Shown piece by piece: positions 48,493 to 59,800 of a stretch of DNA of 64,000 bases (position 1 is the first letter of the stretch; each line of letters starts with the position of its first letter). The stretch lies in the NCBI GenBank assembly GCA_914767715.1, contig OU612074.1, forward strand, positions 9,315,501 to 9,379,500. Direction: 5' to 3'. The notes below the pieces were generated by a model. That model was not told where the DNA came from, made no database searches, and saw nothing but the letters and a program-made list of their open reading frames with translations. Made by a program: the position numbers and the translations under genes. The stretch is from Membranipora membranacea (Eukaryota; Bryozoa; Gymnolaemata; Cheilostomatida; Membraniporidae).

Positions 48493-51400
48493 ATGGTATG
48501 TCTTCCGAAGCAGTATGGAGCGATATCAGTCCGTCCTAAATCTGTGATCATAGCAGTGACATTGACTTTTGCTCTTGGGATCGTTGTACTACTCTTTCAT
48601 CAGAAGAATATTGAAGGTAGGCTTTATTGTTATATGTGAATGTATCTCATAATTGAGAAACTATGATTCATTGAGATCAAATGAACTGCCCAAATAACAA
48701 ACTTGCTATTGCTAAGATTCCGCATTTTATAGATACTAATAACTTGATTTCTGATATGTAAGTATGTGACCAATCTTCTATTTTGTCCTGTTATTTCAGT
48801 TGCTTGCACTGGTCTGTTTATGACTCAAGGCTCTAAGTATTGATGTCTCTTATATGTGGACGCTAATTATAACGGAAATATCATGATGGATCTCAGATTT
48901 CATACTCATTGTGTTTGAAATTTGTCACGTCGTTCCATGCTGTTAAAGTTATTGATAAACACCTAAGGTGGTCTTGCTGAGTTTTTACTTTAAATCGAGC
49001 AACGGTTTTCATTAGCAGACTACATCCCACTTTATTCCCCTCCCTCCCCTCAATATGGATATCTATGTCAGAAACGTGGATGATATTTACTAGGTACAAC
49101 AATAGTAGCAGGTGCAGCTCCTAAGGAGACATCCGATGACCCTCAGCATCAGGCTGGATTGCCACCATCACATGAGGCGGAGAAGGCTATGATAAAAGAC
49201 AGTCGAAATGACCAGCGGCCAACCAAACGCTTACCAGACGCTATTGTCGTTGGTGCCGGTATGTATTATGTATGTTTTAATGAGACTATGATCATTATAT
49301 GTAAGAAGGCAGATGTGCAACTGTATGTCTCTGGGCATATCGAGCTGATACCAGTAGTGTTAATGTCAAAAATGTGTACTTTCTGCAATAAGCAACCTTC
49401 TTTGTTTTGATGGCGGCATGAACATCATGTCAGCAATGCTTTGATTTCACACAATGGATTATTTTTATGGTCGCTGTTAACCGGGACATGAATCACATCT
49501 TGGCTAGCCAAGATAATAAGTCGGGGATCGAAATTCATGTTAAAAGACACATAATAGCGCTATTGATAATTGACAGGGTTTGATATCTACCACCTCATTG
49601 GTGGGCACAAAGGAGATTGGGAAATCTTTTGTCCATTGAGTGCTGGGGTTTGTTGTAACGAAAAATAAATTTAACAATCAGCATCTGCACTGTTGAAAGC
49701 TTACATGGTTTGGAAAGTACTTATGATGATAGAGAAGATAAATCATTTTGACAGTGTTTTTCCATGCCATGTTAAATATACCAAAGTAGAAAGAAGGCAA
49801 GTCTTTAACAGTATAATAAACAATAGAATCTTATCACATATTAAAAATAGTGTATAGATTGCATGGAGTGATTCGTGGATACTAGTTCTTGTCTACGGCG
49901 ATTGTCTAAGCTGTTTTAACTTTTCATATTGCAGGTAAATGCGGTACGGATGCACTGATCACCTACCTCAACACTAGTGATAGTTTCCTCATTAATACTA
50001 TATATACCGGCGACCTTAAAGAACTCAACTATTACAATAACAACTTTGAGAAAGGCAAATCATGGTGAGTGTCGTTATTACTGTAGAGGAGTAAAGTATT
50101 CACAGAGGGAAAAAATGCAATGCCTGAAACATCTACTATCTACTCAACTTTATAATAAAGTCCTGTCAAGTTAGCAAAAATTACTGCTTGCTTACTTTTA
50201 GTTGCCTCTGAAATAGCCTAAATAGCAAAATTCAAGCTGTTATTTTATCCTCTGTGGTATGCAGAGTCAAATTCCAAATTCAGCTTAAACTTCACCTAGG
50301 AATCTGGTAGGACATCTCTGTTAACAGGCTCTCCTGAAAATTTCAGAGTAGCCTACTCACATTGTAACAGAAGTCTCAACAAGAAGAATTCTTGCTCTTG
50401 GTTCTTCACTGTGCTCTGTGCCAAATGAAATTGATGAAGCTTTTTGTTGATTATCTTGTCTTTAGCTTGGGGAGGGTGGTGGTCTGAGACCATATCATCC
50501 AGAGAACAAGTGATTGACAAACACAGTTCTATCAGACATTTGTGCAATTCTGATAATTTTTGATAGAATATACCCTAAAGGTGAATATGATGAGAATGCT
50601 CCACGCAGTATAGGTGTGATTACTGGAGTCGTCAGACTTCATGATAAGTGTGGTATTTTAGGGTTTGTTATTTGAGTATATGGGCCAGACGAAGCGGGGT
50701 GTTGTGTTATGTGGAAAGGACAATCCCTTGAGATGAGAGTGGCACTTCTTGTATACCCTATAGGAGTTTAGTTTTTGCGGCATTTATTTGCCTTAGTAGC
50801 GAAATTTTATGATAGCGGAAATTACTTCCTAAGCAATAAACACCACTCAGTTTCATAAACAATGTACAATTATACAGGAATACACCTTACCTACACATGC
50901 AGAGCAGTGTGGTGTAGTGGTCTAAGTCTCTGCCTTGCATTCAGGTGGAGGGTTATGCCCTGGGTTCGAATCCCAGCTTGTACATTTCTTTTAATTTTCG
51001 CTAGTAAGCCTACTAGCGAAATTTAGTGTATCTTAAATTACTCACTCACCAAAATTAAACTCTAGCTAAATTTAACTCCTATAGGGTAGTACCTATGTTT
51101 GTGATTGATTTCGCTAGCAAAGCTCCATTTCAATAGTAAATGAATGAAGAAAATAGTCTAAAATCTCAGATCACCTCACTGTGTTTTTTCAATGATTGAC
51201 CAGCTTCTGTAATGATGATTCACATTAACATGTTCAGTGTCAAAGAAAGATTCTGCTTTCTTTTTTCAGGTATATAGACAATATGCCCCCTGCCAGAAGT
51301 GATCAGGTTGTAGTTGAGAAATGTGCTCCATATTTGTGGAATCCAGTTGTACCAGAGCGAGTATATCAAACTAAACCAGGTACAAAATGTGCTCTGACTT

Positions 51401-52593
51401 TCGATCTTGATTGAAAGGATATCCTATGTGATCGCCATTTGCAGTGGCATTTCCCCGCCTCCTTCCCACACAAAGCCCAAAGTTAAGAAATGCGGTAGTC
51501 CTACTACAGTCAAAATGATTGTGAAAAAATCAGTTCGTAGTGAAACTCAATATAAACAGAACCACATGCTGTTTATGAGCCTAGAGCAGTATCACAAAAT
51601 AGACTGAGAACTCTAGAATCATCCTAACAACCTGATTCTTTAATAAACACAATCCCAGGAGCTACCAACCCACCAACATTCACTGTCTGTAGGGTAACGC
51701 CATAGACCAAACAATCATTCCATTGTTCTAAATACCCACCAGGAATAGATATTATTTATAATTTAGTTTACCTATTTCGGAGCAATCTTTGCGTTAATGT
51801 TATCTATTAAAAAATTACCATTTCAGCCCTGTGTGAAATGAGAAACAAATGATCCTGAGAATAGCTAACTAGGATAGCATTCTTGTTGTTCCCATTCTGC
51901 AGGTGAGGGCTTAAAGGGGGAAACTCCAAATGCAGGCAACTTAGATCATACTTAATTGAGAGTAGTTGCTGGGTCAATTGATAATCCTAATGGGGAGCAC
52001 AATCCAATTTTATGACATTATATATTTCAGATATGAAGCTAATATTTGTGCTGTGTGATCCAGTTAAGAGGCTGGTTTCCTTATATTCTCATATCAACTC
52101 TTACAAATTATCTGACGGCTCGGATCCGCTGCCACCATTTACAGACATAATCGCTCTGGAAGACGGTAATATCCACGAAAATATCCATCCCCGGCCGTCG
52201 CAGCCTTTCCTCGAGAGCGGCAAGTACTTTGATTTTGTGACTCAGTGGCTCAAATTCTTTCCGCGCAGTCAGCTGGCGTTTATCAGCGGAGAAGAACTTA
52301 TAGCTGACCCTTTAAGTCAAGTTACCGGAGTGATCCAGTTTCTAGGCAAACCCGGCTCGGTCACAGAGCATAATGTGTATTACAACACTGACAGGGGTTA
52401 CTATTGCTTCCGGTCGCATGATGGAAGTAGCTGGTGTATGGACAAGTCTAGCAAGGGTAGAAAACACCCTGGGCTAGAACCTGAGGTATTGTCAGCCCTG
52501 CAAAACCATTTCAAGCCTTACAATGAAAAACTAGAGGCTCTGGTTGGTGTTAAATTTGGTTGGCCGCGATATTTTGGCAAGAAATCAAAATAA
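48493..52593 (+). CDS. Heparan sulfate 3-O-sulfotransferase-like enzyme
   Basis: Predicted type II Golgi enzyme that moves sulfate from PAPS to glucosamine in heparan sulfate. Exons: 48493-48616, 49094-49258, 49935-50064, 51270-51379, 52031-52593; 1092 nt, 363 residues, all GT-AG and phase-consistent. Residues 1-16 are cytosolic, 17-35 are the membrane anchor (SVIIAVTLTFALGIVVLLF), and 36-88 are a polar stem. RLPDAIVVGAGKCGT (to residue 101) is the 5'-phosphosulfate loop with K98. E126 (LKELNYY) matches the catalytic Glu position, K157 sits in VEKCAPYLW, and S193 in the 3'-phosphate loop. C302 and C312 (GYYCFR, WCMD) match the conserved disulfide, followed by KGRKHP. Length suits the family. 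The odd point is the 3'-phosphate loop, which reads VLCDPVKR with C185 where the family has Arg. The first coding exon follows an acceptor (cttctag at 48459), so a 5' UTR exon lies upstream, not located. Confidence 0.93.
50750..51091. mobile_element. Inverted-repeat element carrying a tRNA-like core
   Basis: Ends are taccctataggagttta (50754 on) and its near reverse at 51071-51089 (aactcctatagggta). Inside, 50895-50985 looks like a class II tRNA: A box tggtgtagtggtctaag, a long variable part, and a perfect B box ggttcgaatcc with arm ctggg/cccag. The anticodon stem is poor and there is no acceptor stem. Lies in an intron of the 3-O-sulfotransferase-like gene. Confidence 0.6.
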
Positions 52594-53790
52594 TTAGTCA
52601 ATGTTTCTACATTTATACTGGCAATCTCAAATATCTACAAATCATATATCAGATTTGTTAGACAGAAACACTACAAATAATGTATTATTTATACCCTACC
52701 TCCTTATTATCTTTACACGGATCTATGCAATTATTATTTTTGTTCAGAACAATTTGATTAAGAGTATGCAATTATGTGCTCAGAGTTATCTGTTTATTTT
52801 CGTATACTTTTGTACTCTATATCTCTTCCTTATAATCTCTCATTGAACAAATCAAAAGCATAATCATGTTATAAGCATTAAATTTAAAGGAAAGTTTGAT
52901 ATAAGTCTATCTTAGTCAGGTTGTACTTTAGTCATGTTAATATTCACTGCATTCCACCCTGAGTTTTACCTGAATTTTGATCCCGCACTGCAGTAAGTTT
53001 ATAAGCAATATGTCTTGCCGGTCACCCGCAGAACTTGATTACAGCACATGTGAATCCATCTTACGTGCTCACCAGACAAATATCAGCCTACGTTGACAGC
53101 ATGCGTGCATTAACCTCACGTTAAGCTGTTGCAACTGCCTTCAAGGCAAGCTACCAGAGTTTTTCAGTAGTTTGGGTCAAAAAGTGAAAATTGTGATGTT
53201 GCAGCATTTGATTCTTTAGGATAGGAAGTTGTCTCCTCGCACTTTGTAGTAAGACAACTACTTATAATAGTTTAGCTCTAGAGACTGTATGATCAGGGAG
53301 GGTGGGGTATCACCTCTCCCACCCTCCCTGGTGTGATGATACATTATTCCATGAAGGCCCTAACAAGGCCATAACATCATAGCAGACATCTGCTTCATTT
53401 CCTAGTCACCGGACAGGAGTGAACAAACTTATTGAAAAAAAAATCATTGCCGGCTGATTTATATATGTCGACCATGTGTATGTTGTGTGTGGCTGAGTGC
53501 AAATTGTAAGTTAGGAGAGTTTTTTAAATGTAAGGTATAAATATCAGAGTAGGAGAAAGAAACCTATAACAACTTACTGTATAATGCCGTAGTAGATTTT
53601 GACAATGCCACAAACATGAATATTTATTGTTAATCCTACAGCAATTAGAGCAAGTACAAGCTTTTAATAATTATTGATCTAAAAGAGTAAAAACAACCAT
53701 TTGCTTGTTCTTTTGTTTTATTTGACTGGAAGTAACGCTTGAGAAGATTTATAAATCTCGTCAAAAAACTGCTTAACAAAGGAACAAAAA
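52594..53790. other. Space between convergent sulfotransferase genes
   Basis: AT-rich 3' flanks of both genes. No AATAAA was picked with confidence for the left gene; the hairpin at 53294 is the only structure. Confidence 0.45.
53294..53331. repeat. GC-rich hairpin, recurrent family
   Basis: cagggagggtgggg pairs with cccaccctccctg around tatcacctct. Relatives at 2442-2472, 3064-3105 and 62821-62862. It lies about 0.7 kb past the 3-O-sulfotransferase-like gene; it could form a terminator-like RNA stem but is more likely a small repeat. Confidence 0.55.
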
Positions 53791-53792
53791 AC

Positions 53793-53798
53793 TTTATT
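53793..53798 (-). promoter_or_regulatory. Poly(A) signal of the CHST-type gene
   Basis: AATAAA lies 22 nt past the TAA stop on the minus strand, in GATGAAATAAAGTTTT. Such a short 3' UTR is unusual but possible; other signals further downstream cannot be excluded. Confidence 0.5.
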
Positions 53799-53819
53799 TC
53801 ATCTAAAGTCAACTAGCAC

Positions 53820-56800
53820 TTATGCGCGATCAAAATCAACAAACGGTGAATCAGGATAGTCAAACAAATATAATTCAAATTTATAGATTTGCCTGAGTTT
53901 ATTGATAGTCTGAGAACTGATATTCTTGTAGAATTGCTGGTAGGAGGGACGGTGACCCTCGCCCTCCCGTAAGCTCCGTGACTGTACTGTTGTGAGTAAT
54001 TTTGTCACATTTTCTACATCAAGTTTCCTCAGCATATAAGATGCCTCCTCGTTCATGTTTTCCTGTGCAACTAAATCAAATTTATCCGATGAGTAAAAAA
54101 TAACATGCAAACACAACATCATTCAAATCCCACACTATTATCAAATTTCTTCAGCATCATCACTTGTCCCATGCCAGTGCCATGTGTTGAGAAAACTTCT
54201 AGTTTATGTAGATTCCTATAGTTTTACGCTGTTGTCAGTATGGGTCTGAGATTACTCCGAGATGATGCTTACATGTATGGCTCTGACTGAGAAGCCAAGA
54301 CTTGAATTGACAAGACTTAGTACAAAAAACCACCAGAAACAAGTGAAGCACCTGTGACTTCATATTTTTTTCTTCATAGGCTAGAACAAGTTTGTTCCCT
54401 CATTGGTGGCGGAGGGATATTGCAAATGTTTGGTATCAAGGCGCCTCAATACCAAACATTTGCAATATCCGTCCGCCACCACAGAGGGAACAAACTTGTT
54501 CTAGGTTTAGGTTGGATTTATGGTTCTGTATGACGCCATATTGATGACATCATTCACTTAGTAGTCAATTGTTATGCAATCAAACATTTTTAAATTGCTA
54601 AGTTACAAACAAGGATCAACTGGCAATATAATATCACAAATTATTTGTTGTGGTAAATTCTTTGGCTAAATTCAGATGACCTAACTTCATTGTCTACACA
54701 TCAGTTGCTGCTCATTAGATATATACCACCGTATAAAATTAGCGGTCTCTGGGCTCAGCATAAGAAATCAAATTTTTGCAACTGTGCACTACCAGTAGGT
54801 AACGAGAAGAAACTCTGATAGAAAATATTTGTTACAAACTTACGAAAGAAGTGGAAGCTCCTTGCACCATCGCAAACTTGACATCTCTCAAGAACTGGCG
54901 CCCAGTGAGCATTCATTCTACCAAATTTCCAGTTTGCCAATAAACAATCTTCTACAAACTGCCTGAAATAATAAAATACAAAAATAACATTCACTTCCCA
55001 GACGAAGGGTTCCTGAAGACCCGCATGCAAATGGGGAAACTTTCTCTAGTTTAGAGTAAAGTTGAATCAGGATAAATCTGTGCTCTACATAAAATTTAGT
55101 TACAATTCGCACCTGTCTCAGTCAATTGCCTTCACACATTTTATTCCAAAACGTCTGATATCTACTAAGGACCGTTCAAGATCCATAATTCTTATCCCCT
55201 TGCCACAGCTTGCCAATCATTTCTCTGCCATTTATGGCTATAATATACTTAAAATGTTGGCTACAGATTATATTTGTGAGCAGTTTTATTTTCCAATACA
55301 TTGATTTACCTGGAGAGACAGACATTGCCTGAAATCCCACCTAATACTTTTCTTTCCAATCTTTCAATTGTATTTATTAGCCTTCCACAACACATCAGGT
55401 CTTCAAACAATTGAAGGCATTAAAACAACACAAATTCATCTATTTCATGTCTAATAAGACATAATCTATGTATTCAGCCAAACAGTCTATGGCTTCCATT
55501 TTTCTTCATTTATGTTTCATTGTTTTGATTCCTCCCGCATAACCAGAAGAACATCATTTTAATGATGAAGATTGTTGTCCAAAAATGTAAAAAAAAATTG
55601 GCTATGGGTCAGTGTGCCTTATGATTCGTTTTGTGTCAGCTAACCGAGTTTAAGGGTAGGGGGTCACAAGGGAGTCAGGACTCAGGAGTGGTTTAATGGT
55701 TAAGGATATGGGCTTGTGATCTTTGAAGTGCAGGCTTTGTATTTCTCCAGCGTAACGTAAAATAAAAGCGTTTTGCTCAAAATAATGGAGCTGCATTTCC
55801 TTCCTATGGAGGCAGATATCTTACCTGAATGAAGGCATGGATGGCCATGTTTTGCCTCTGCAGAACTGTTTCATCACTGCGGTAGGATTGCCGTGCGCAC
55901 CAGACAACCTGTCCTGCCACACACTGACTAGTCTATGCCATGGATTGCGAGTAACAGTGAACTTCTGCTATGAGATTCAGAAAATGATTTTATAATATCA
56001 ATATCTATCAATGTTGATTGATGACCAAGAAGATGGGCTTGGTAGAGGAAGTTAATTGTGTATGTAATCTCAAAAAAAGTTTTTCTGCCATGGTTTATAA
56101 TTGTTTGAGATTGCAGTAACATAGTGCAGACTGCAGACAATTTTGAGAAGTTAGGTCATGTGATTAGCCTTATATGACAGTAACCCACAGCGTCTGGTAT
56201 GGAAGAAACTCTGTGAACAGAATTGTAGGACGCGATCAAACCATCTTTGCTTCTCGATGTCGATTATTGCAATATAGAAATACCATTTTTTGAGATTCAA
56301 TATCAGGAATAGGAAATCCACACTTTTTGTTGGGTATGGAATTGTCAGGCTGGTAAGGTGGGCTTTTGGTTTCACGCCGTTAGTAAATACTAATTTTCTC
56401 AGGTTCCTAGCAGGGGGAATATCTCAAAATATAATATAATAATAAGCGTTAAATTCTATGATCAATTAATACTATTCAACTGTAGTTACTCAAGATAGTT
56501 TAACTTAGGGAATTCCCTTCTCAATATTACAAAGAAACTTCACTGGGAAACCCTATTGTAACTTCCTTGTTATGACGCTACTCAAGATTGTTTACAAGAA
56601 TGAGACAAATCATGTATGACCTGTCTATGTTTATTTGTCTACGCACTATGTTAATAGACCAAATTAATATCTCAAGTAGTCAATTTTGTCAATAATCAAG
56701 TACTTTACTCAAAAAGGCAACCCAAAATAGACTTTGTTCTACCGTTCACATTTCTGAACAGAAAAGGCTACTTGGTAGAACTAAGACTGTCCTTACCCTG

Positions 56801-59800
56801 ACTTGCGGGGGGGGGGGGAGGGGATGTTACATCAAAGGATTAGCTTTACTATTACATAACATATAACTTGATAGTCTACTTATGATAACAAAATTAAATT
56901 TCAGCCTTATAAATAACCAATATCAATTATTTTGGTTTGGTTTGGTTTGGTTTGGTTTGGTTTAATTCGTTGTCACATATATACATGTACATACATAATA
57001 TAGTGAAATGATATATGGATTTGTCGCTGATGACTAAAAAAACTAAAAGGTTCAAATGATAAAAAGTAATTGAAAATAAAAAAATAGCCCAGATACAAAC
57101 TAATAAAGAACATTGTATTAGCGTTTACTGGAATTATTGCAGACTTTTATAAAATGCCGTATAAAGCTGTCACTACCGATTGCTGCTCGATGTTTGTATG
57201 ATTGCAGCCTTCCAGATCGGAGTTTATTCAAGAATGAGTGGAAAGGATGGTGTTCATCCTTCTGTATGTGGCTAATAAAGGAGTTCATTCTATCATTGAC
57301 AATGCAGTCAAAACCACAGTTCTCTAGGCCGTAGCTGCTTGCAGTTTTGTATACTTTACGGATTGACTTGATGTCTCTATCATATAAATTGGTAAAAGTG
57401 ACTAGAGAACAATAGAAAAAACAGGATTCAACGAAACTACTAAAAATTTGATTGAGAAACTGATTGCTGGCCCCTAAAAACTTAAACTGCTTGACTAGAT
57501 ACAGGCGTTGCTTAGCACTCGATATTTTTTCTGCAATGTCAGTCTCAAAACGCAGTTTATTGTCCATTGTTACGCCAAGATATTTGACACTGGTGCTGGG
57601 AGTAATTACTGTGCCGTCCAGGGAGAGCTGTTCAAAATCAAAAATTATATCAAAGGATGACTTTGATTCAAGCTCTCCAATAGTTATGTCAACTTATTAA
57701 AAGTATTTGACCCAAACGAAGCAGTTTAACTTGCCAAAGTAAACTGCTTTACGCCCCACTTTAGGTATGCCAATAAATACCATGAAGTGCCACCTGCCCC
57801 GCTAGTAGAAAATATTAGCCTCTTGCAAATTTTGAATTCATTGAAAACAAAATCAAATGACACTTTAGCTTCATAAAATTTGAGATATAAATAAATCTTC
57901 AAGGTCTTAAAAATAATTGCCTTATAAATAATACGGTACTTGCTATATTCTAGTGAAGTCTGTAATTCTTCTTTGTGAACGCTCCTGTCACTATGTCTTC
58001 AAACTCGTAATCTTAAACTCTGTAATTCCTCTTTGTGTACGCCTCTGTCACCGTGTCTTCAAACTCGTAATCTTGAACTCTGTTATTCCACTTCGTGTAC
58101 GCCTCTGTCACCGTGTCTTCAACTCGTAATCTTGAACTCTGTAATAATTCCTCCTTGTGTACACCTCAGTCACCGTGTCTTCAAACTCGTAATCTTGAAC
58201 TTTGTAATTCCTACTTGTGATCGCCTCTGTCGCTATGTCTTCAACTCGTAAGCCTGAACTCTGTATTTCATTATTTATTTATTAATAAACTCTTACCACT
58301 AATGTCTAAAAATGATACCCTTGGTAAACCCTTCCTACCAAAGTCTATAATGCTACTACTATGACAAACCCTTGCTGCCAAAATCTAAAGACGACACACT
58401 CTGGCAAACCCTTGCTGCCAAAGTCTAAAGATGATACTACAACTTAATACGGTGGGCCCTGCCTTATATAGGATGTTAGGATTGCTGAGTTGGCATGTTG
58501 CAATAATGCTGAGGTGGGGCACCAAAATTTCCGTTTGCTAACAAGTAGAACATTTGCTAGGGTCTGTATGTTGCAATGATGCTGACTGTCTGCTGGCTAT
58601 ACATGACTCATAAACCCAAGATTATTTATAAAACATATGATAAATATTGGTTAGCACATGGCGTTACTATGTATGTCATTTATTTGATAATAAATAATTA
58701 TTTAACATGAAAATGATCTTACTCCTATTCTGAAGTTTCCAGTATGTATAAGTTATGTTAATCATAGAATTAATAATAATTCTACATCCATCAGTTTTTC
58801 TAATGCTGCTTTCCATGACCAGATAAATAGTCACAACCAAAAACCAATAATAAATAAATAATCACAGCACAAATCTCTACTGCTAATTGTGGTAATGTAA
58901 ATAACCAGACACAACAATTGTACATGAATAGTGCAGCGGCTAATAAAATGGGGGGGGGGGGGGGGGAGAATAGCATTGATTAAAAGGCCACTGTTGCAAT
59001 AAACATTATTGAACACTATTTTTGTTGAAGCAGTTGTGTCTCTAATAGTTGCTGCCTGAATTTACATATTGCTAACCAATTATCTTATTTATCAATTATC
59101 CTTGTGTCATAATAATTAAACTGAAGCTAAATCAGCATCCTTCAATTATTATTAGCAAGCCAAGGATTAGTGCTTGATATAATGTATCAGTTATGCCTTG
59201 ATGATCGGCTCCTTTGTGCTACACTTTGCATTGTATGGCAGATTATTAAAGATAGTACAATAAGTTACATTTTGCTAGCTCAGCAGACCAAGGCCAATAA
59301 TGTATAAAACATCGCTGAGTAGCCATGGAATAACACAAGCATGCTTTCAGCGCATCCACAGTTTATAAACCCTTAATTTGTACTTGTACCTTCAATAATA
59401 AGGATAAATAAATTGATAACAGGGCCATAAAGGTTGCTGCTTACCTATGCTAATAAATACTAGTATAATAACTATGGATGGTATTTGTCAGGAGTTACGA
59501 AAATGCTCCTGACAGAGTATTGAGTATAATCCATACTTTTCATTAGGTATGGATTGCTCTGGTTGCTTCGCACTAATTCGCGATAGACCAAAGTGACGCA
59601 TCATTCATAGAAATTCTCAATCCCTATCGATGTATGAGTTAGGAAACTTTGAGACCCTCCCCTCCTGATAGACTTACCATTGGGGTGGTTTTTATTCTTT
59701 CATTACGCAGCCTCTCAAGCGTGTGTCGCCAGAATGTATACCCAGCTTTGAATGTTGCACAGTTGAGTAACTTTCCTGCATGTAGAATCTGTTTTTTATA

